A DNA stretch of 37,549 bases from Acidobacteriota bacterium (lineage in GTDB: Bacteria; Acidobacteriota; Vicinamibacteria; Vicinamibacterales; CAVVIG01). The translations under genes were made by a program, and so were the position numbers. The stretch is taken from assembly GCA_018268955.1 (NCBI GenBank), contig JAFDVO010000042.1, positions 1 through 37,549 on the forward strand. Reading direction: 5' to 3'. Below the pieces are notes generated by a model, which was not told where the DNA came from, did no database searches, and saw only the letters and a list, made by a program, of their open reading frames with translations. Positions 1 to 8,300 of the stretch are shown here, one piece after another (position 1 is the stretch's first letter; every line of letters starts with the position of its first letter).

Positions 1-1872
1 GACCTGTTTAGCCACGGGCTGATAGCCCTTGTCCTTGATGTACCGGTCGAAACTCTGTTTATAGCGAACTGCCTCCAGACGCGACCCGGTGACCACCATC
101 GCCTTGGCCCGTCCACCAATCTTGTGACGCGTAACGGCGTGGAAGTGCTCGACGATCACCTCGGTCTTCTGGGCGATGTTGTGGGGGTGGAGCTTGAGGA
201 AGCGGGCGAGCGCACGAACGGCCTTCTTGCGCTCGATGTTCGGGTCCTCGTCACACGCCTTGATCAGCCGATAGTAGGTCGCGTACGTCGTGTAGTTCTT
301 CAGGACGTCGAGGATGAAGCCCTCTTCGATGGCCTGGCGCATCGTGTAGCGGTGGGCAGGCTTGCCGTCCCGGCCGAACACGGCGAGGGTCTTGTGCTTC
401 GGTGTGGCCGTGAAGGCGAAGAAGCTCAGATTCGCCTGTCGGCCGCGCTTGGCCATGCTACGGAACAGTTCCTCGAGATCCTCCCGCCCTTCTTCCGCGG
501 CCCGCTTCCGGGCCTCCTCCTGGAGGGCCTCGCCGCCGAGTACTTCCTTCAGGTCGGTGGCGGTCTCCCCTCCCTGCGAGCTGTGCGCCTCGTCGATCAC
601 GATCGCACACCGGCGCGTTCGCAGCGTGCCTGACCCTGTCTCGCCCCGCTCGTCGGCCATCTTCAGCAACTGCCGCGACACGAACGGGAACTTCTGCAGG
701 GTCGTGATGATGATGGGGACGCCGCTTTCGAGTGCCTCAGCAAGCTGGCGCGAGCTCTCGTCGATCTTCTGCACCACCCCGCGCTTGTGCTCGAACTGGT
801 AGATGTTGTCCTGGAGCTGCTGGTCGAGCACCACGCGGTCGGTGACCACGATGACGCTGTCGAACACGCGCGCGTTGCCGGCGTCGTGGAGCGAGGCGAG
901 CCGATGAGTGAGCCACGCGATCGTGTTGCTCTTCCCGCTGCCCGCCGAGTGCTCGACGAGGTAGTTGTGCCCAGGCCCCTCGACCCGCGCGGCCTCCACG
1001 AGGAGGCGCACCGCATCCAACTGGTGGTATCGAGGAAACACCAGCTGCTCGACCCTCACCTTTCGGCCCTGTTCGTCCCGCTTCTCGTCAACCTGGAGGT
1101 GCAGGAATCGCGCGAGCAGGTCGAGCAGGCTGTCCCTGGCGAGCACCTCCTCCCAGAGATACGCAGTCCGGTAGCTCCGACCTGCCGGGTCGGGCGGGTT
1201 GCCCGCGCCACCGGCGTCGCCCTTGTTGAAGGGCAGGAAATGGGTGGCGCTGCCCGCGAGCCGCGTCGTCATCAGCACCGTCTCGGTGTCCACGGCGAAG
1301 TGCACGAGCGTCCGCTTCTTGAACTCGAAGATGGTCTCGCGCGGATCGCGGTCCTGCTTGTATTGCCGCCGGGCGTCCTCGACGGCCTGCCCGGTCATCG
1401 CATTCTTCAGCTCGAGCGTCACGACGGGGATACCGTTCACGTTGAGCGTGACGTCGAGCGACTTCTCGGAACGCGGCGAAAAGCGGAGCTGGCGGGTCAG
1501 GCCAAGGCGGTTCTTTGCGTAGCGCTCCTCCAGCTCCGGGTTCAGCTCGTGCGCCGCTTTGAAGAAGGCAACGAAGAGCGTACGCCCGTAGCACTTGAAG
1601 CCGTGGCGCAGGGTCGCCAGCGAGCCGTTCGCGTCCATCCATTTGCAGAGGTCGGTGAGGACCTGCTCGCCCGTTTTCGCCCCGTGCAGCGCTTCGAGCT
1701 TCGCCCATTCCCTGGGCTGGGTGTCCCTGATGAAGTCGAGAACCACCGACGGGAAGATGGCGCGCTCGCGATCGAAGGCATCGCGCGGGATGGCCACGTA
1801 GCCATGCGCGAGGAGGTGGTGCTCGATCACCGTCTCGAACGCGGCCTCGGAGTGCCGGGGCGTGCCCGTCAC
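1..1872 (-). CDS. hsdR: Type I restriction enzyme R subunit HsdR (3' end beyond window)
   Basis: Restriction subunit of a type I enzyme: with HsdM and HsdS it translocates DNA using ATP and cuts unmodified DNA. 624 codons are visible and the reading frame is open to the window edge, so the C-terminal part is cut off by the window, not by mutation. The N-terminal HSDR_N nuclease region contains a PD-(D/E)xK-type E154-L-K156. The SF2 translocase motor follows, with Walker A GSGKS at residues 311-315, DEAH box D427-H430, and motif III FTATPK around 487-492. The GTG start at 1872 overlaps the upstream rhuM stop (TGA, 1871-1869) as GTGA, and no other start fits the operon better. It is the last gene of the defence operon that begins with hsdM at 8023. 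Family identity is very sure; whether the full protein is intact cannot be seen. Confidence 0.95.
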   Translation of the reverse strand, partial: MTGTPRHSEAAFETVIEHHLLAHGYVAIPRDAFDRERAIFPSVVLDFIRDTQPREWAKLEALHGAKTGEQVLTDLCKWMDANGSLATLRHGFKCYGRTLFVAFFKAAHELNPELEERYAKNRLGLTRQLRFSPRSEKSLDVTLNVNGIPVVTLELKNAMTGQAVEDARRQYKQDRDPRETIFEFKKRTLVHFAVDTETVLMTTRLAGSATHFLPFNKGDAGGAGNPPDPAGRSYRTAYLWEEVLARDSLLDLLARFLHLQVDEKRDEQGRKVRVEQLVFPRYHQLDAVRLLVEAARVEGPGHNYLVEHSAGSGKSNTIAWLTHRLASLHDAGNARVFDSVIVVTDRVVLDQQLQDNIYQFEHKRGVVQKIDESSRQLAEALESGVPIIITTLQKFPFVSRQLLKMADERGETGSGTLRTRRCAIVIDEAHSSQGGETATDLKEVLGGEALQEEARKRAAEEGREDLEELFRSMAKRGRQANLSFFAFTATPKHKTLAVFGRDGKPAHRYTMRQAIEEGFILDVLKNYTTYATYYRLIKACDEDPNIERKKAVRALARFLKLHPHNIAQKTEVIVEHFHAVTRHKIGGRAKAMVVTGSRLEAVRYKQSFDRYIKDKGYQPVAKQV

Positions 1873-2930
1873 GACTCCGCCTTCCTGCGTTTTGGCAAGC
1901 GGCGCACTGCCGAAGACTTCTGCAGTTGCTTCACTGCGCGCTCGAACGCGGCATCGACCGGCCGCGGCTGAACGTCCTGCAATGCGTGATACCTGGCGTA
2001 CTCCAGTTCGGCCTTGGCCTTCGCCGTCTCGGCCGATATCGAGCCGGCATGATTGAGCAGATCGCGCCCAGAGATTCGAAGGAACTCGTCGAGCTTGGTG
2101 ATCCAGTCGCGCATCGTCATGGGCCTGCGCTCCAGGGCCTGAAGCTCGGCGTACTCGATATAAAGGCTGACGATGCGGTGGAGGACCTGAAGCTCGGACT
2201 CATTCAGGTAGTTCTTGGCGACCGCCGCGTCGCTCTTGCGGATGACTCCTCCGGGGCGGGTGGTCTGCATGCCCATGAACGGCTTGTCCGCGTCCGCTCG
2301 CGCGTGGACGATCTCGGCGGCTGTGTGGCCATGTGCGGCCCAGTGCATCTTGTTCTGCACGGTGGCGAAGAACTGCTGCGACAGGTCGTGGTCGGGCCGA
2401 TAGTCGACGCTCGTCGCGTAGATGTCGAGCACCTTCTGGTAGAAGCGCCGTTCGGACGCGCGGATGTCGCGGATCCGCTCGAGCAGCTCATCGAAGTAGT
2501 CGCGCTGTCCTGGACCGGGCGGGTTCTTGAGCCGCTCGTCGTCCATCGTGAAGCCCTTGACGAGGTACTCGGACAGGCGCGCGGTGGCCCACTGCCGGAA
2601 CTGCGTGCCGCGGTGGCTGCGAACGCGGAAGCCGACCGCGAGGATCGTGTCGAGGCTGTAGTGCTGCACCTGTCGCCGAACCTGCCGCGTTCCCTCGGAT
2701 CGAACCATCAAGTAAGACTTGATAGTTGCCTCTTGTGCGAGCTCACCGTCCTCGTAGACGTTTTGCAGGTGCAGGTTGATGTTCTGCAGCGTCGTCTGGA
2801 ACAGCTCGGCCATCTGGGCCTGCGTGAGCCAGAGGGTCTCACCATCGAAGCGGCACTCGATACGCGTGCGGCCATCCTCGGTCTGATAGAGGATCAGCTC
2901 GCCTTCCTTCAGAGGCTGGTCGGACCTCAA
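1869..2930 (-). CDS. rhuM: RhuM-family protein within the hsd operon
   Basis: The protein resembles the RhuM family (often annotated virulence RhuM family protein), which is named from a Salmonella pathogenicity island and often found inside type I restriction loci; its biochemical role is not established. After an opening ILYQTEDGRTRIE segment comes a helix-turn-helix-like stretch (LWLTQAQMAELF, about residues 35-46 counted from the TTG), then the conserved SEGTRQVRR and HYSLDTILAVGFRVRS segments typical of the family. The C-terminal third is helical. Start choice: the longest frame opens at a GTG at 2960 (363 aa) and would overlap ptuB by 34 bases. A TTG at 2930-2928 overlaps the ptuB stop as TTGA and gives 353 aa, matching the 4-base overlaps at every other junction of this operon, so I prefer it. 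Its stop overlaps the hsdR start. A regulatory, toxin-like or accessory defence role is possible; none is shown by the sequence. Confidence 0.88.
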   Translation of the reverse strand: MRSDQPLKEGELILYQTEDGRTRIECRFDGETLWLTQAQMAELFQTTLQNINLHLQNVYEDGELAQEATIKSYLMVRSEGTRQVRRQVQHYSLDTILAVGFRVRSHRGTQFRQWATARLSEYLVKGFTMDDERLKNPPGPGQRDYFDELLERIRDIRASERRFYQKVLDIYATSVDYRPDHDLSQQFFATVQNKMHWAAHGHTAAEIVHARADADKPFMGMQTTRPGGVIRKSDAAVAKNYLNESELQVLHRIVSLYIEYAELQALERRPMTMRDWITKLDEFLRISGRDLLNHAGSISAETAKAKAELEYARYHALQDVQPRPVDAAFERAVKQLQKSSAVRRLPKRRKAES

Positions 2931-3577
2931 GCGTTCCTCGCCAGACGCTGGTCGAGCCACCAGACAGCCACCGGGTCGAAGGGCGTGAGATGCTCAGTGC
3001 CCGCCCCCACGCGGCGAGCACGCTCGCGGGCGAGTCGCTCGTCCGGCACCGGCCCTCTGAGGCGCGCCTTTTCGCTTTTCCACCACTGCAGCATCCCCGT
3101 GAGCACGTTCGCACGGCGGTTCTTCAAGAGCGGCAAATTCAGGTTGAGAACGTCGTTGAGCTGCGCGTCGAACTCCTCGTCCCTCGACGCAATCGTGCCG
3201 TCAATGTCGAAGTGGATGCGTTGTTCGATACGGTGAGCTGGCTCTCCGGGATTGAACTTGAGGTCCATCTCGCCCTTGTGGGTGTCGCAGTGCTGCTTGT
3301 CCTCGGGCTGGCCATGTCCGCCCAGGCAAGCCGCTAGGAGATTGGAGTACGCCAACGCTAGATCGGCGTTGCGGGACTGACACCGCCAGTGCTCAATCTT
3401 CATGGCAGTCGCCGTAGCCTCAACTCGCGTCATACAGTAGCAGCACAGGCCGCGCTGATCGCGCACGAGCGCGGCGCGCAAGTCGTCCTTGTCTTCGTAG
3501 TTGCTGTAGTAGGAGGGGGTATTCGCACGGTGCTCGACGAGGCTGCGCGGCTCCTGCCCCTTGGTGATGGCCCTCAC
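2927..3577 (-). CDS. ptuB: PtuB-like HNH endonuclease (Septu/TIGR02646-type)
   Basis: A 216-residue HNH-type nuclease resembling the PtuB effector of Septu defence and of the Ec78-type retron. Visible signatures are CCYC (C45-C48), the IEHW core with E62-H63 followed by C66, N79 in YSNLLAAC with C84, and HCDTHKG at 96-102. This is the layout of the TIGR02646 group, in which the His supplies the catalytic base and the Cys pairs probably hold zinc. Length is normal for the family. The start is GTG at 3577, overlapping the ptuA stop as GTGA. It lies directly downstream of an ABC-type ATPase, the standard PtuA-PtuB order. No reverse transcriptase or retron-like RNA is seen in the operon, so a Septu-type pair is a better reading than a retron effector. 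Expected role is DNA cleavage on phage infection, controlled by the ATPase partner; this is inferred from the family. Confidence 0.85.
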   Translation of the reverse strand: MRAITKGQEPRSLVEHRANTPSYYSNYEDKDDLRAALVRDQRGLCCYCMTRVEATATAMKIEHWRCQSRNADLALAYSNLLAACLGGHGQPEDKQHCDTHKGEMDLKFNPGEPAHRIEQRIHFDIDGTIASRDEEFDAQLNDVLNLNLPLLKNRRANVLTGMLQWWKSEKARLRGPVPDERLARERARRVGAGTEHLTPFDPVAVWWLDQRLARNA

Positions 3578-4824
3578 TCCTCGCCTCCAAGGAAGTCGAG
3601 CAAGGTCTGAGCGCGAATCACCTCCGCATCGCTCTCACCCAGCTTGGCCGACAACTCGGCGACCAAGGATGCTGCCTCCGCCAATCTCTTGTCGGCGACG
3701 AGCTTCGAAAGATGGTCGAGAATCGCCTGCACTTCCGACGAGCGAGGCGCAGCGTCCATAATCTCTTCTAGAACGCGGCTTGAGTCGACGCCGAAAGAAT
3801 GCGTTGGCGAAAAAACCGCGCCGTGCCCCATGATATGGATGCGATCGTGCTCGGTTTCACCGATCACCTGCGGCGAGTGAGTCGTGGCGATGAACTGCAG
3901 GCCCGGGAAGGCCTCGGGCAGGTTGCGCACGATCTCGCGCTGCCACTTAGGGTGCAGGTGTAGATCGATCTCGTCGATGAGCACGACACCGGGACCATTG
4001 GCTGCCGGGTCTTCGAGACCCGGATTGGCCTGCGCGAGCCGGCGCGTGAGATCGAGCACCAGCGCGAGTGAGCCGCGCTCGCCATCCGAGAGCTGGCGCA
4101 CCGGCAACTCGACGCCGCGACGGTCAATGAGCAGCCGGGGTGTTTCGTCGTCGCTAACACGAAGATTCGTGTACCCAGGGATGAAACGGCGCACAGCCTT
4201 CTCGAAGGCTTCGAGCACAAGACCCGAGCCAGCCCTCTCCTTGGCGAGGGTGGTTTGAGCACGCATCCACGCCGCAAACTCACCAAGGCGCAGTTCGCGT
4301 GGCGAGAAGGCTTCTGCAAAGGCAGCGGTGTGCCCGCCTCTAGCTGCCGACTTGGTAGCCGCGCGCTCGGAGGGCAGGGCGCGTCTGGTGGAGAAGAGCA
4401 CGACCAGCGGACGCAGCAGCGCCTCCCCATCTGCGACCGGAGGCTTATCCCCGACGAAGGTCGACTTGGCCGGCGTCTCAACGGTCTGCTCACGTGGCAT
4501 GCCCTCCTTGCCAGCCTGAGCGACGGCCGTTTCGCGGGGCTGGTGGATGACATAGGCGTATGGCCTGTCGGCTAGCCTAACTTCCGACTCGACGGTGAGC
4601 GCCTCGCTGCCAACACGGATGTCGGAACCGGCAAAGCCGTGCACCGGACCAGTGAGTCTGTTGACGTGCCGCGACACCGCCGCGAGGCTTACGGCTAGCG
4701 CCTCAAGGGCGGTGGTCTTTCCGACACCGTTGACGCCGACTATCAGGTTAAAGCCAGGCTTGAACGCGAATTCGGCGGCCTCGATGGCCCGGACGTTGGC
4801 CACTTTCAGACGAGTGACAATCAT
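3574..4824 (-). CDS. ptuA: PtuA-like ABC-type ATPase (Septu ATPase subunit)
   Basis: A 416-residue ATPase of the RecF/SMC-like ABC group, read as the PtuA partner of the adjacent HNH nuclease. Motifs seen: Walker A GVNGVGKTT at residues 30-38 (K36), an ABC signature-like LSDGERGS starting at L245, Walker B VLIDEID with D284-E285, a D-loop-like LHLHP, and the H-loop TTHSP with H316. No TOPRIM domain follows, so it is not an OLD nuclease. The middle region between the two ATPase halves is short, so there is no long SMC-type coiled coil. ATG at 4824 overlaps the hsdS stop as ATGA, and its own stop overlaps ptuB as GTGA. In known Septu systems PtuA oligomerises and controls PtuB; the same is likely here. 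An alternative is an RloA-like accessory ATPase of type I loci. The ATPase fold is certain, the PtuA label likely. Confidence 0.83.
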   Translation of the reverse strand: MIVTRLKVANVRAIEAAEFAFKPGFNLIVGVNGVGKTTALEALAVSLAAVSRHVNRLTGPVHGFAGSDIRVGSEALTVESEVRLADRPYAYVIHQPRETAVAQAGKEGMPREQTVETPAKSTFVGDKPPVADGEALLRPLVVLFSTRRALPSERAATKSAARGGHTAAFAEAFSPRELRLGEFAAWMRAQTTLAKERAGSGLVLEAFEKAVRRFIPGYTNLRVSDDETPRLLIDRRGVELPVRQLSDGERGSLALVLDLTRRLAQANPGLEDPAANGPGVVLIDEIDLHLHPKWQREIVRNLPEAFPGLQFIATTHSPQVIGETEHDRIHIMGHGAVFSPTHSFGVDSSRVLEEIMDAAPRSSEVQAILDHLSKLVADKRLAEAASLVAELSAKLGESDAEVIRAQTLLDFLGGEE

Positions 4825-6059
4825 GCTGCCGTCCGCACGTCAATTTGGCCGGTCACTGCCGCCGCGACCAGCGCGGAGCGGCGCTCCTTGAGCAGCTCAA
4901 TGGTTCGCTCGGTCGCGTCGCGCACGGCATCGAGCTTCTCGGTCTCGCGAGTGATGTGATCAACGATGGCCTGTTGCTCGTCTGACGATGGGACGGGCAA
5001 GTGCACCTCGAAGAGCCCCTCCGGGTACAGGCGGAGTCGCGAAGACCACACGCCCTTCGAGTAGCGCTTGACCTCCGCTGCGAACACCGGCACCCGCGCC
5101 AGTAGATCGACGTAGGCTGGCACCAGACGCGCGCTGGGTTTGTAGACATTGTAGGCAGGACTGACGATCCCCCTCACCGGCGCCGTGCCCATCGCGCCCA
5201 TCCACGCCCACAGCGTGTTGATCACGAGATCCCCTGGCTCGCAGAGCTTGTACCCCTCGTTCGTCTCTGCCTCGAACATGTTGACGTCCTTTTGGGACCG
5301 AGGCGTCACGCCCGTGAGGTGTGAGACGGTCAGCAACTCCTCTTCCCCTGTCTCCGAGCGGACATCACGCTCGCGGAAGAGCCAACGTGCGCGCTCAGTC
5401 TGCCAATGGGCCGGAATCTTGCCCAGCCATGGCACACCGGAATCGCGCAGCGTCGCTTTCGGGTCGAGCCCGCGCGTGACGGCGGTGGCGATCACGGCCC
5501 TGCGCTTTTCCTCGAGAAGGTCGAGGACGCCTTGCTTGATGGCGAGCAGATGATCGATGTCGCCGGTAACCGACTCCAAGAATCTGCTGATCCTGCCCTG
5601 GACATCTCGGGGTGGTAGCGGGAAACGGACCTTCAGAATGTCGAACGACGACAGGTGCTTGACGGTGGTCGAACCGGTAAGGTCGTTAATGACCTTCAGT
5701 GGAGTCGGGAGAAAGAAGGCAAGAAATGCGGGGTCGAGGGACGGGTGCGGAGTTAAGCAGCACACGCGCTGATTGAGAAGCGCCCTTCCCCCAGCCCAAC
5801 GAGCGACATTGAAGTCACCGTCCATGCCGACCAGTACATCACCGTGGTCGATCTCTGCCCCGGGTACGGGATCTCCAGCGAAGCATACCTCGGTCCGGGA
5901 GGCTCCCAGATCTCGAATACGAACGAGAGGAACCCCCTGATCGGCCGTGAACAACGAGGAATCGAACGGGTATCCGTTTACCAGTCGCACGTGGTCGATA
6001 ACCCTGGCGACACGCCATCCTTCGGGCAGTTGTGGAGGCAGCCAGTCGATGCTCGTCAT
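4821..6059 (-). CDS. hsdS: Type I restriction-modification specificity subunit HsdS
   Basis: A 412-residue DNA-recognition subunit that sets the bipartite target sequence for both methylation and restriction. It has the two-repeat Methylase_S layout: TRD1 from about residue 10 to 150, a helical spacer around 155-195 (DVQGRISRFLE, then LLEEKRRAVIATAVTRGLD), TRD2 from about 210 to 350 starting at GVPWLGKIPAHW, and a second conserved helix near 365-410 (DEQQAIVDHI, then LLKERRSALVAAAVTGQ). Both helical spacers and both TRDs are intact, and length is typical. ATG at 6059 overlaps the hsdM stop (ATGA), and its own stop overlaps ptuA (ATGA). No inverted or second hsdS copy is visible, so there is no sign of phase-variable TRD shuffling within the window. 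The target sequence cannot be deduced from the protein alone. Confidence 0.95.
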   Translation of the reverse strand: MTSIDWLPPQLPEGWRVARVIDHVRLVNGYPFDSSLFTADQGVPLVRIRDLGASRTEVCFAGDPVPGAEIDHGDVLVGMDGDFNVARWAGGRALLNQRVCCLTPHPSLDPAFLAFFLPTPLKVINDLTGSTTVKHLSSFDILKVRFPLPPRDVQGRISRFLESVTGDIDHLLAIKQGVLDLLEEKRRAVIATAVTRGLDPKATLRDSGVPWLGKIPAHWQTERARWLFRERDVRSETGEEELLTVSHLTGVTPRSQKDVNMFEAETNEGYKLCEPGDLVINTLWAWMGAMGTAPVRGIVSPAYNVYKPSARLVPAYVDLLARVPVFAAEVKRYSKGVWSSRLRLYPEGLFEVHLPVPSSDEQQAIVDHITRETEKLDAVRDATERTIELLKERRSALVAAAVTGQIDVRTAA

Positions 6060-8023
6060 GCAGTGACCTGGCGAAGCAGGCGCACAATCTCGACCTCGGC
6101 CGCCTTAAGTTCGAGATCGATCTCTGCGAGCGGCCTCGGCGGCGTGAACACGTAGAAGTACCGATTGAAGTTGATCTCGTAGCCGATCTTGTCCTTGCTC
6201 CGATCCATCCAGGCGTCAGGTACGTGCGGCTTCACCTCGCGGACGAAATACGCGTCCACGTCCTCCTTCAGCGGGACGTTCTCGAAGTCGCGCATATCGG
6301 CGTCTGCCTCCTGGCTCACCGGCTCGGCTTTCGAATCACGATGCGTAAACACCGAGCGGAACAGCTTCTGCTCGGCGGCCCTCCAGCGGCTGCCGCGCTT
6401 CTTCAGGAGGGCCTCAATCTCGGCCCATGTCGCCGACCAGTCCAGGCGCGGCTCTCGGCCGAGCGCCTTGTCAATGGTCTGGACGTCCTCCAGGAGGTGG
6501 GGCACCGCGTCGAGGAAGCGCGCCTTGTCCTCCGTGGTCATCTGGTAACGCAAACGCAGCGGGCGCTCGATGGTGACTCGCGTGTAGCCGAAATCGGTGT
6601 TGTCGAAAATCTTCGAGCGTAGGCCTTCCTCGAAGCTTCCGTACAGACGGACGATCTCATCGATCTGCGCGGCCGTCATGTGACGTCGCTTGTCGCCGAG
6701 GCTCCGCTTGCTGTCCTCGCTCCCCCCTGCCGTCCACACGTCGCGCGCGTCGAGGAGTTGCACCTTGCCCTTGCGCCGCGGCTCCTTGCGGTTCGTGACG
6801 ACCCAGACATACGTGCCGATCCCTGTGTTGTAGAACATCGACTCGGGCAGCGCGACGATGGCCTCGAGCCAGTCGTTCTCGAGCAGCCACCGGCGGATCT
6901 CGCTCTCGCCCGAGGCGGCGCCGCCCGTGAACATGGGCGAGCCCGAGAACACAATGGCGAGGCGCGAGCCCTCCTTGTGCTCCCTGGGCTTCACGTCCTG
7001 GCGCTTGCTCCACATGTGCTGCAGGAACAGCAGCGCGCCGTCGTTCACCCTTGGAAGGCCGGCACCGAAGCGGCCGTCGAAGCCGCGCGCCTCGTGCTCC
7101 TTCTGGATTTCCTTCTGCTGCTTCTTCCAGTCGACACCAAATGGCGGGTTGCTGAGAAAGTAATCGAACGTCTCGCCGTGGAACTGGTCGTCGGTGAAGG
7201 CGTCCCCGAAGCGGACGTTGTCGCCGCCACCGTTGTGGCTGACCTCCTTCATGAGCATGTCGGAGGCTGCGGTGGCGAAGGCGCGCCTGTTGTAGTCCTG
7301 CCCGTAGACGTAGAGCGTCGCTTCCTTCTGGTGGTCGCGCATGTAGCCCTGCGCCACGGCAAGCATGCCGCCGGTGCCGCAGGCCGGGTCGAGGAGCTTG
7401 CGAACAGTTCCTGGCACGGAGAGCAGCGCGTCGTCGTGAATGAAGAGCAGGTTCACCATCAACTGGATTACTTCGCGAGGCGTGAAGTGATCGCCGGCCG
7501 TCTCGTTCGCAAGCTCGTTGAAACGGCGAATGAGGTTCTCGAAAATCAGCCCCATCTGCTCGTTGGGGACGTTCGACGGGTGCAGGTCGACGTCAGCAAA
7601 CTTGCTGACCACGAGGTACAGGATGTTCGCCTCGTGCATCTTCTCGATCTCGGCGCCGAACTCGAAGTACTCGAAGATGCGCCGGACGTTCGTCGAGAAA
7701 CCGTTGATGTAGCTGACCAGGTGCTTGTTGATGTTGTCCGGGTCGCCCTTGAGCCGCGCGAAGTCGAGCGGGGAGTGATTGTGGAAGCGCTGCCCCGCCA
7801 CCTTGTTCAACCGGATGTCGAGCGCGTCCCCCGACACCTTGCCGCCCTTGGCGCGTTCATGGTCCGCAACGACCTTGGCCTTCGTGGAAGCCAGCACGCA
7901 GTCGAAGCGGCGCAGCACCGTCATGGGCAGCATCACGCGCTCGTACTGCGGCGGGCGATATGGACCTCGCAGCAGGTCGGCGATGCTCCAGATGAGGTTC
8001 GAGAAGTACGTATGATCGGCCAT
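6056..8023 (-). CDS. hsdM: Type I DNA adenine methyltransferase subunit HsdM
   Basis: The modification subunit transfers a methyl group from S-adenosylmethionine to N6 of adenine in the sequence chosen by HsdS. The 655-residue protein has the HsdM N-terminal helical domain (ADHTYFSNLIWSIADLLRG), SAM-binding motif I DPACGTGGML from D212, and catalytic motif IV NPPF at 292-295. The frame is open further up to a TTG at 8056, but ATG at 8023 matches the usual family beginning and is preferred. No clear Shine-Dalgarno sequence precedes it. It is the first gene of the operon; no convincing -35/-10 pair was found for it, although a TAAACT-like hexamer occurs near 8082 on the minus strand. The stop overlaps hsdS as ATGA. 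The C-terminal region (about 500-655) is longer than in the shortest HsdM proteins. Confidence 0.95.
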   Translation of the reverse strand: MADHTYFSNLIWSIADLLRGPYRPPQYERVMLPMTVLRRFDCVLASTKAKVVADHERAKGGKVSGDALDIRLNKVAGQRFHNHSPLDFARLKGDPDNINKHLVSYINGFSTNVRRIFEYFEFGAEIEKMHEANILYLVVSKFADVDLHPSNVPNEQMGLIFENLIRRFNELANETAGDHFTPREVIQLMVNLLFIHDDALLSVPGTVRKLLDPACGTGGMLAVAQGYMRDHQKEATLYVYGQDYNRRAFATAASDMLMKEVSHNGGGDNVRFGDAFTDDQFHGETFDYFLSNPPFGVDWKKQQKEIQKEHEARGFDGRFGAGLPRVNDGALLFLQHMWSKRQDVKPREHKEGSRLAIVFSGSPMFTGGAASGESEIRRWLLENDWLEAIVALPESMFYNTGIGTYVWVVTNRKEPRRKGKVQLLDARDVWTAGGSEDSKRSLGDKRRHMTAAQIDEIVRLYGSFEEGLRSKIFDNTDFGYTRVTIERPLRLRYQMTTEDKARFLDAVPHLLEDVQTIDKALGREPRLDWSATWAEIEALLKKRGSRWRAAEQKLFRSVFTHRDSKAEPVSQEADADMRDFENVPLKEDVDAYFVREVKPHVPDAWMDRSKDKIGYEINFNRYFYVFTPPRPLAEIDLELKAAEVEIVRLLRQVTA

Positions 8024-8202
8024 TCGAACTAGAGGCCAGTCGTGGTGACCTGGCAATCAAGGTGCTGTGTGAGGGCAAGTTTATCGTGGACCGAAGCGGG
8101 ATGGGCGGGCAGGGATACCGGGTCGCGTCTACGGCGGGTCGGAGAGCGACGACGGGCGTGGGTGTGCCTCGGCTGCCGACGCCCATTTTGCAGCTGTCGA
8201 GA

Positions 8203-8300
8203 CTGACGTCTCAAGTCCCACGTCTCACATCTGACGTCTGACGTCTGGCTGGTGCTTCTGCCTTCTAACGTCTAACTTCTAACGTCTCACGTCTAACTTC
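8203..8300. repeat. Degenerate heptad repeat (ACGTCTA-type) at the 3' end of the bactofilin-like gene
   Basis: About 98 bases made of variants of ACGTCTA/ACGTCTG/ACTTCTA with a 7-base step, interrupted once near 8248-8262. The TAG stop of the gene at 8293 (minus strand) is itself part of the array, so the repeat starts inside the coding end. A very similar unit recurs at 15583-15610 beside the ctp gene stop. The rest of the 8024-8202 gap shows no gene. Confidence 0.85.

Noticed and set aside
1..1872. Apparent truncation of hsdR
   Set aside because: The frame is open to the window edge with no internal stop, so the missing end is outside the window.
1926..3236. Long open frame on the plus strand opposite rhuM and ptuB
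   Set aside because: Antisense frame produced by high GC third positions; the minus-strand genes have family motifs while this frame has none.
2927..4824. Retron origin of the PtuAB pair (Ec78-type)
   Set aside because: No reverse transcriptase gene and no room for a retron RNA between the overlapping genes.
6680..8032. 450-codon plus-strand frame opposite hsdM
   Set aside because: Lies wholly opposite a gene with clear methyltransferase motifs; its translation is a Val/Leu/Glu/Arg/His-rich mirror of the real gene.
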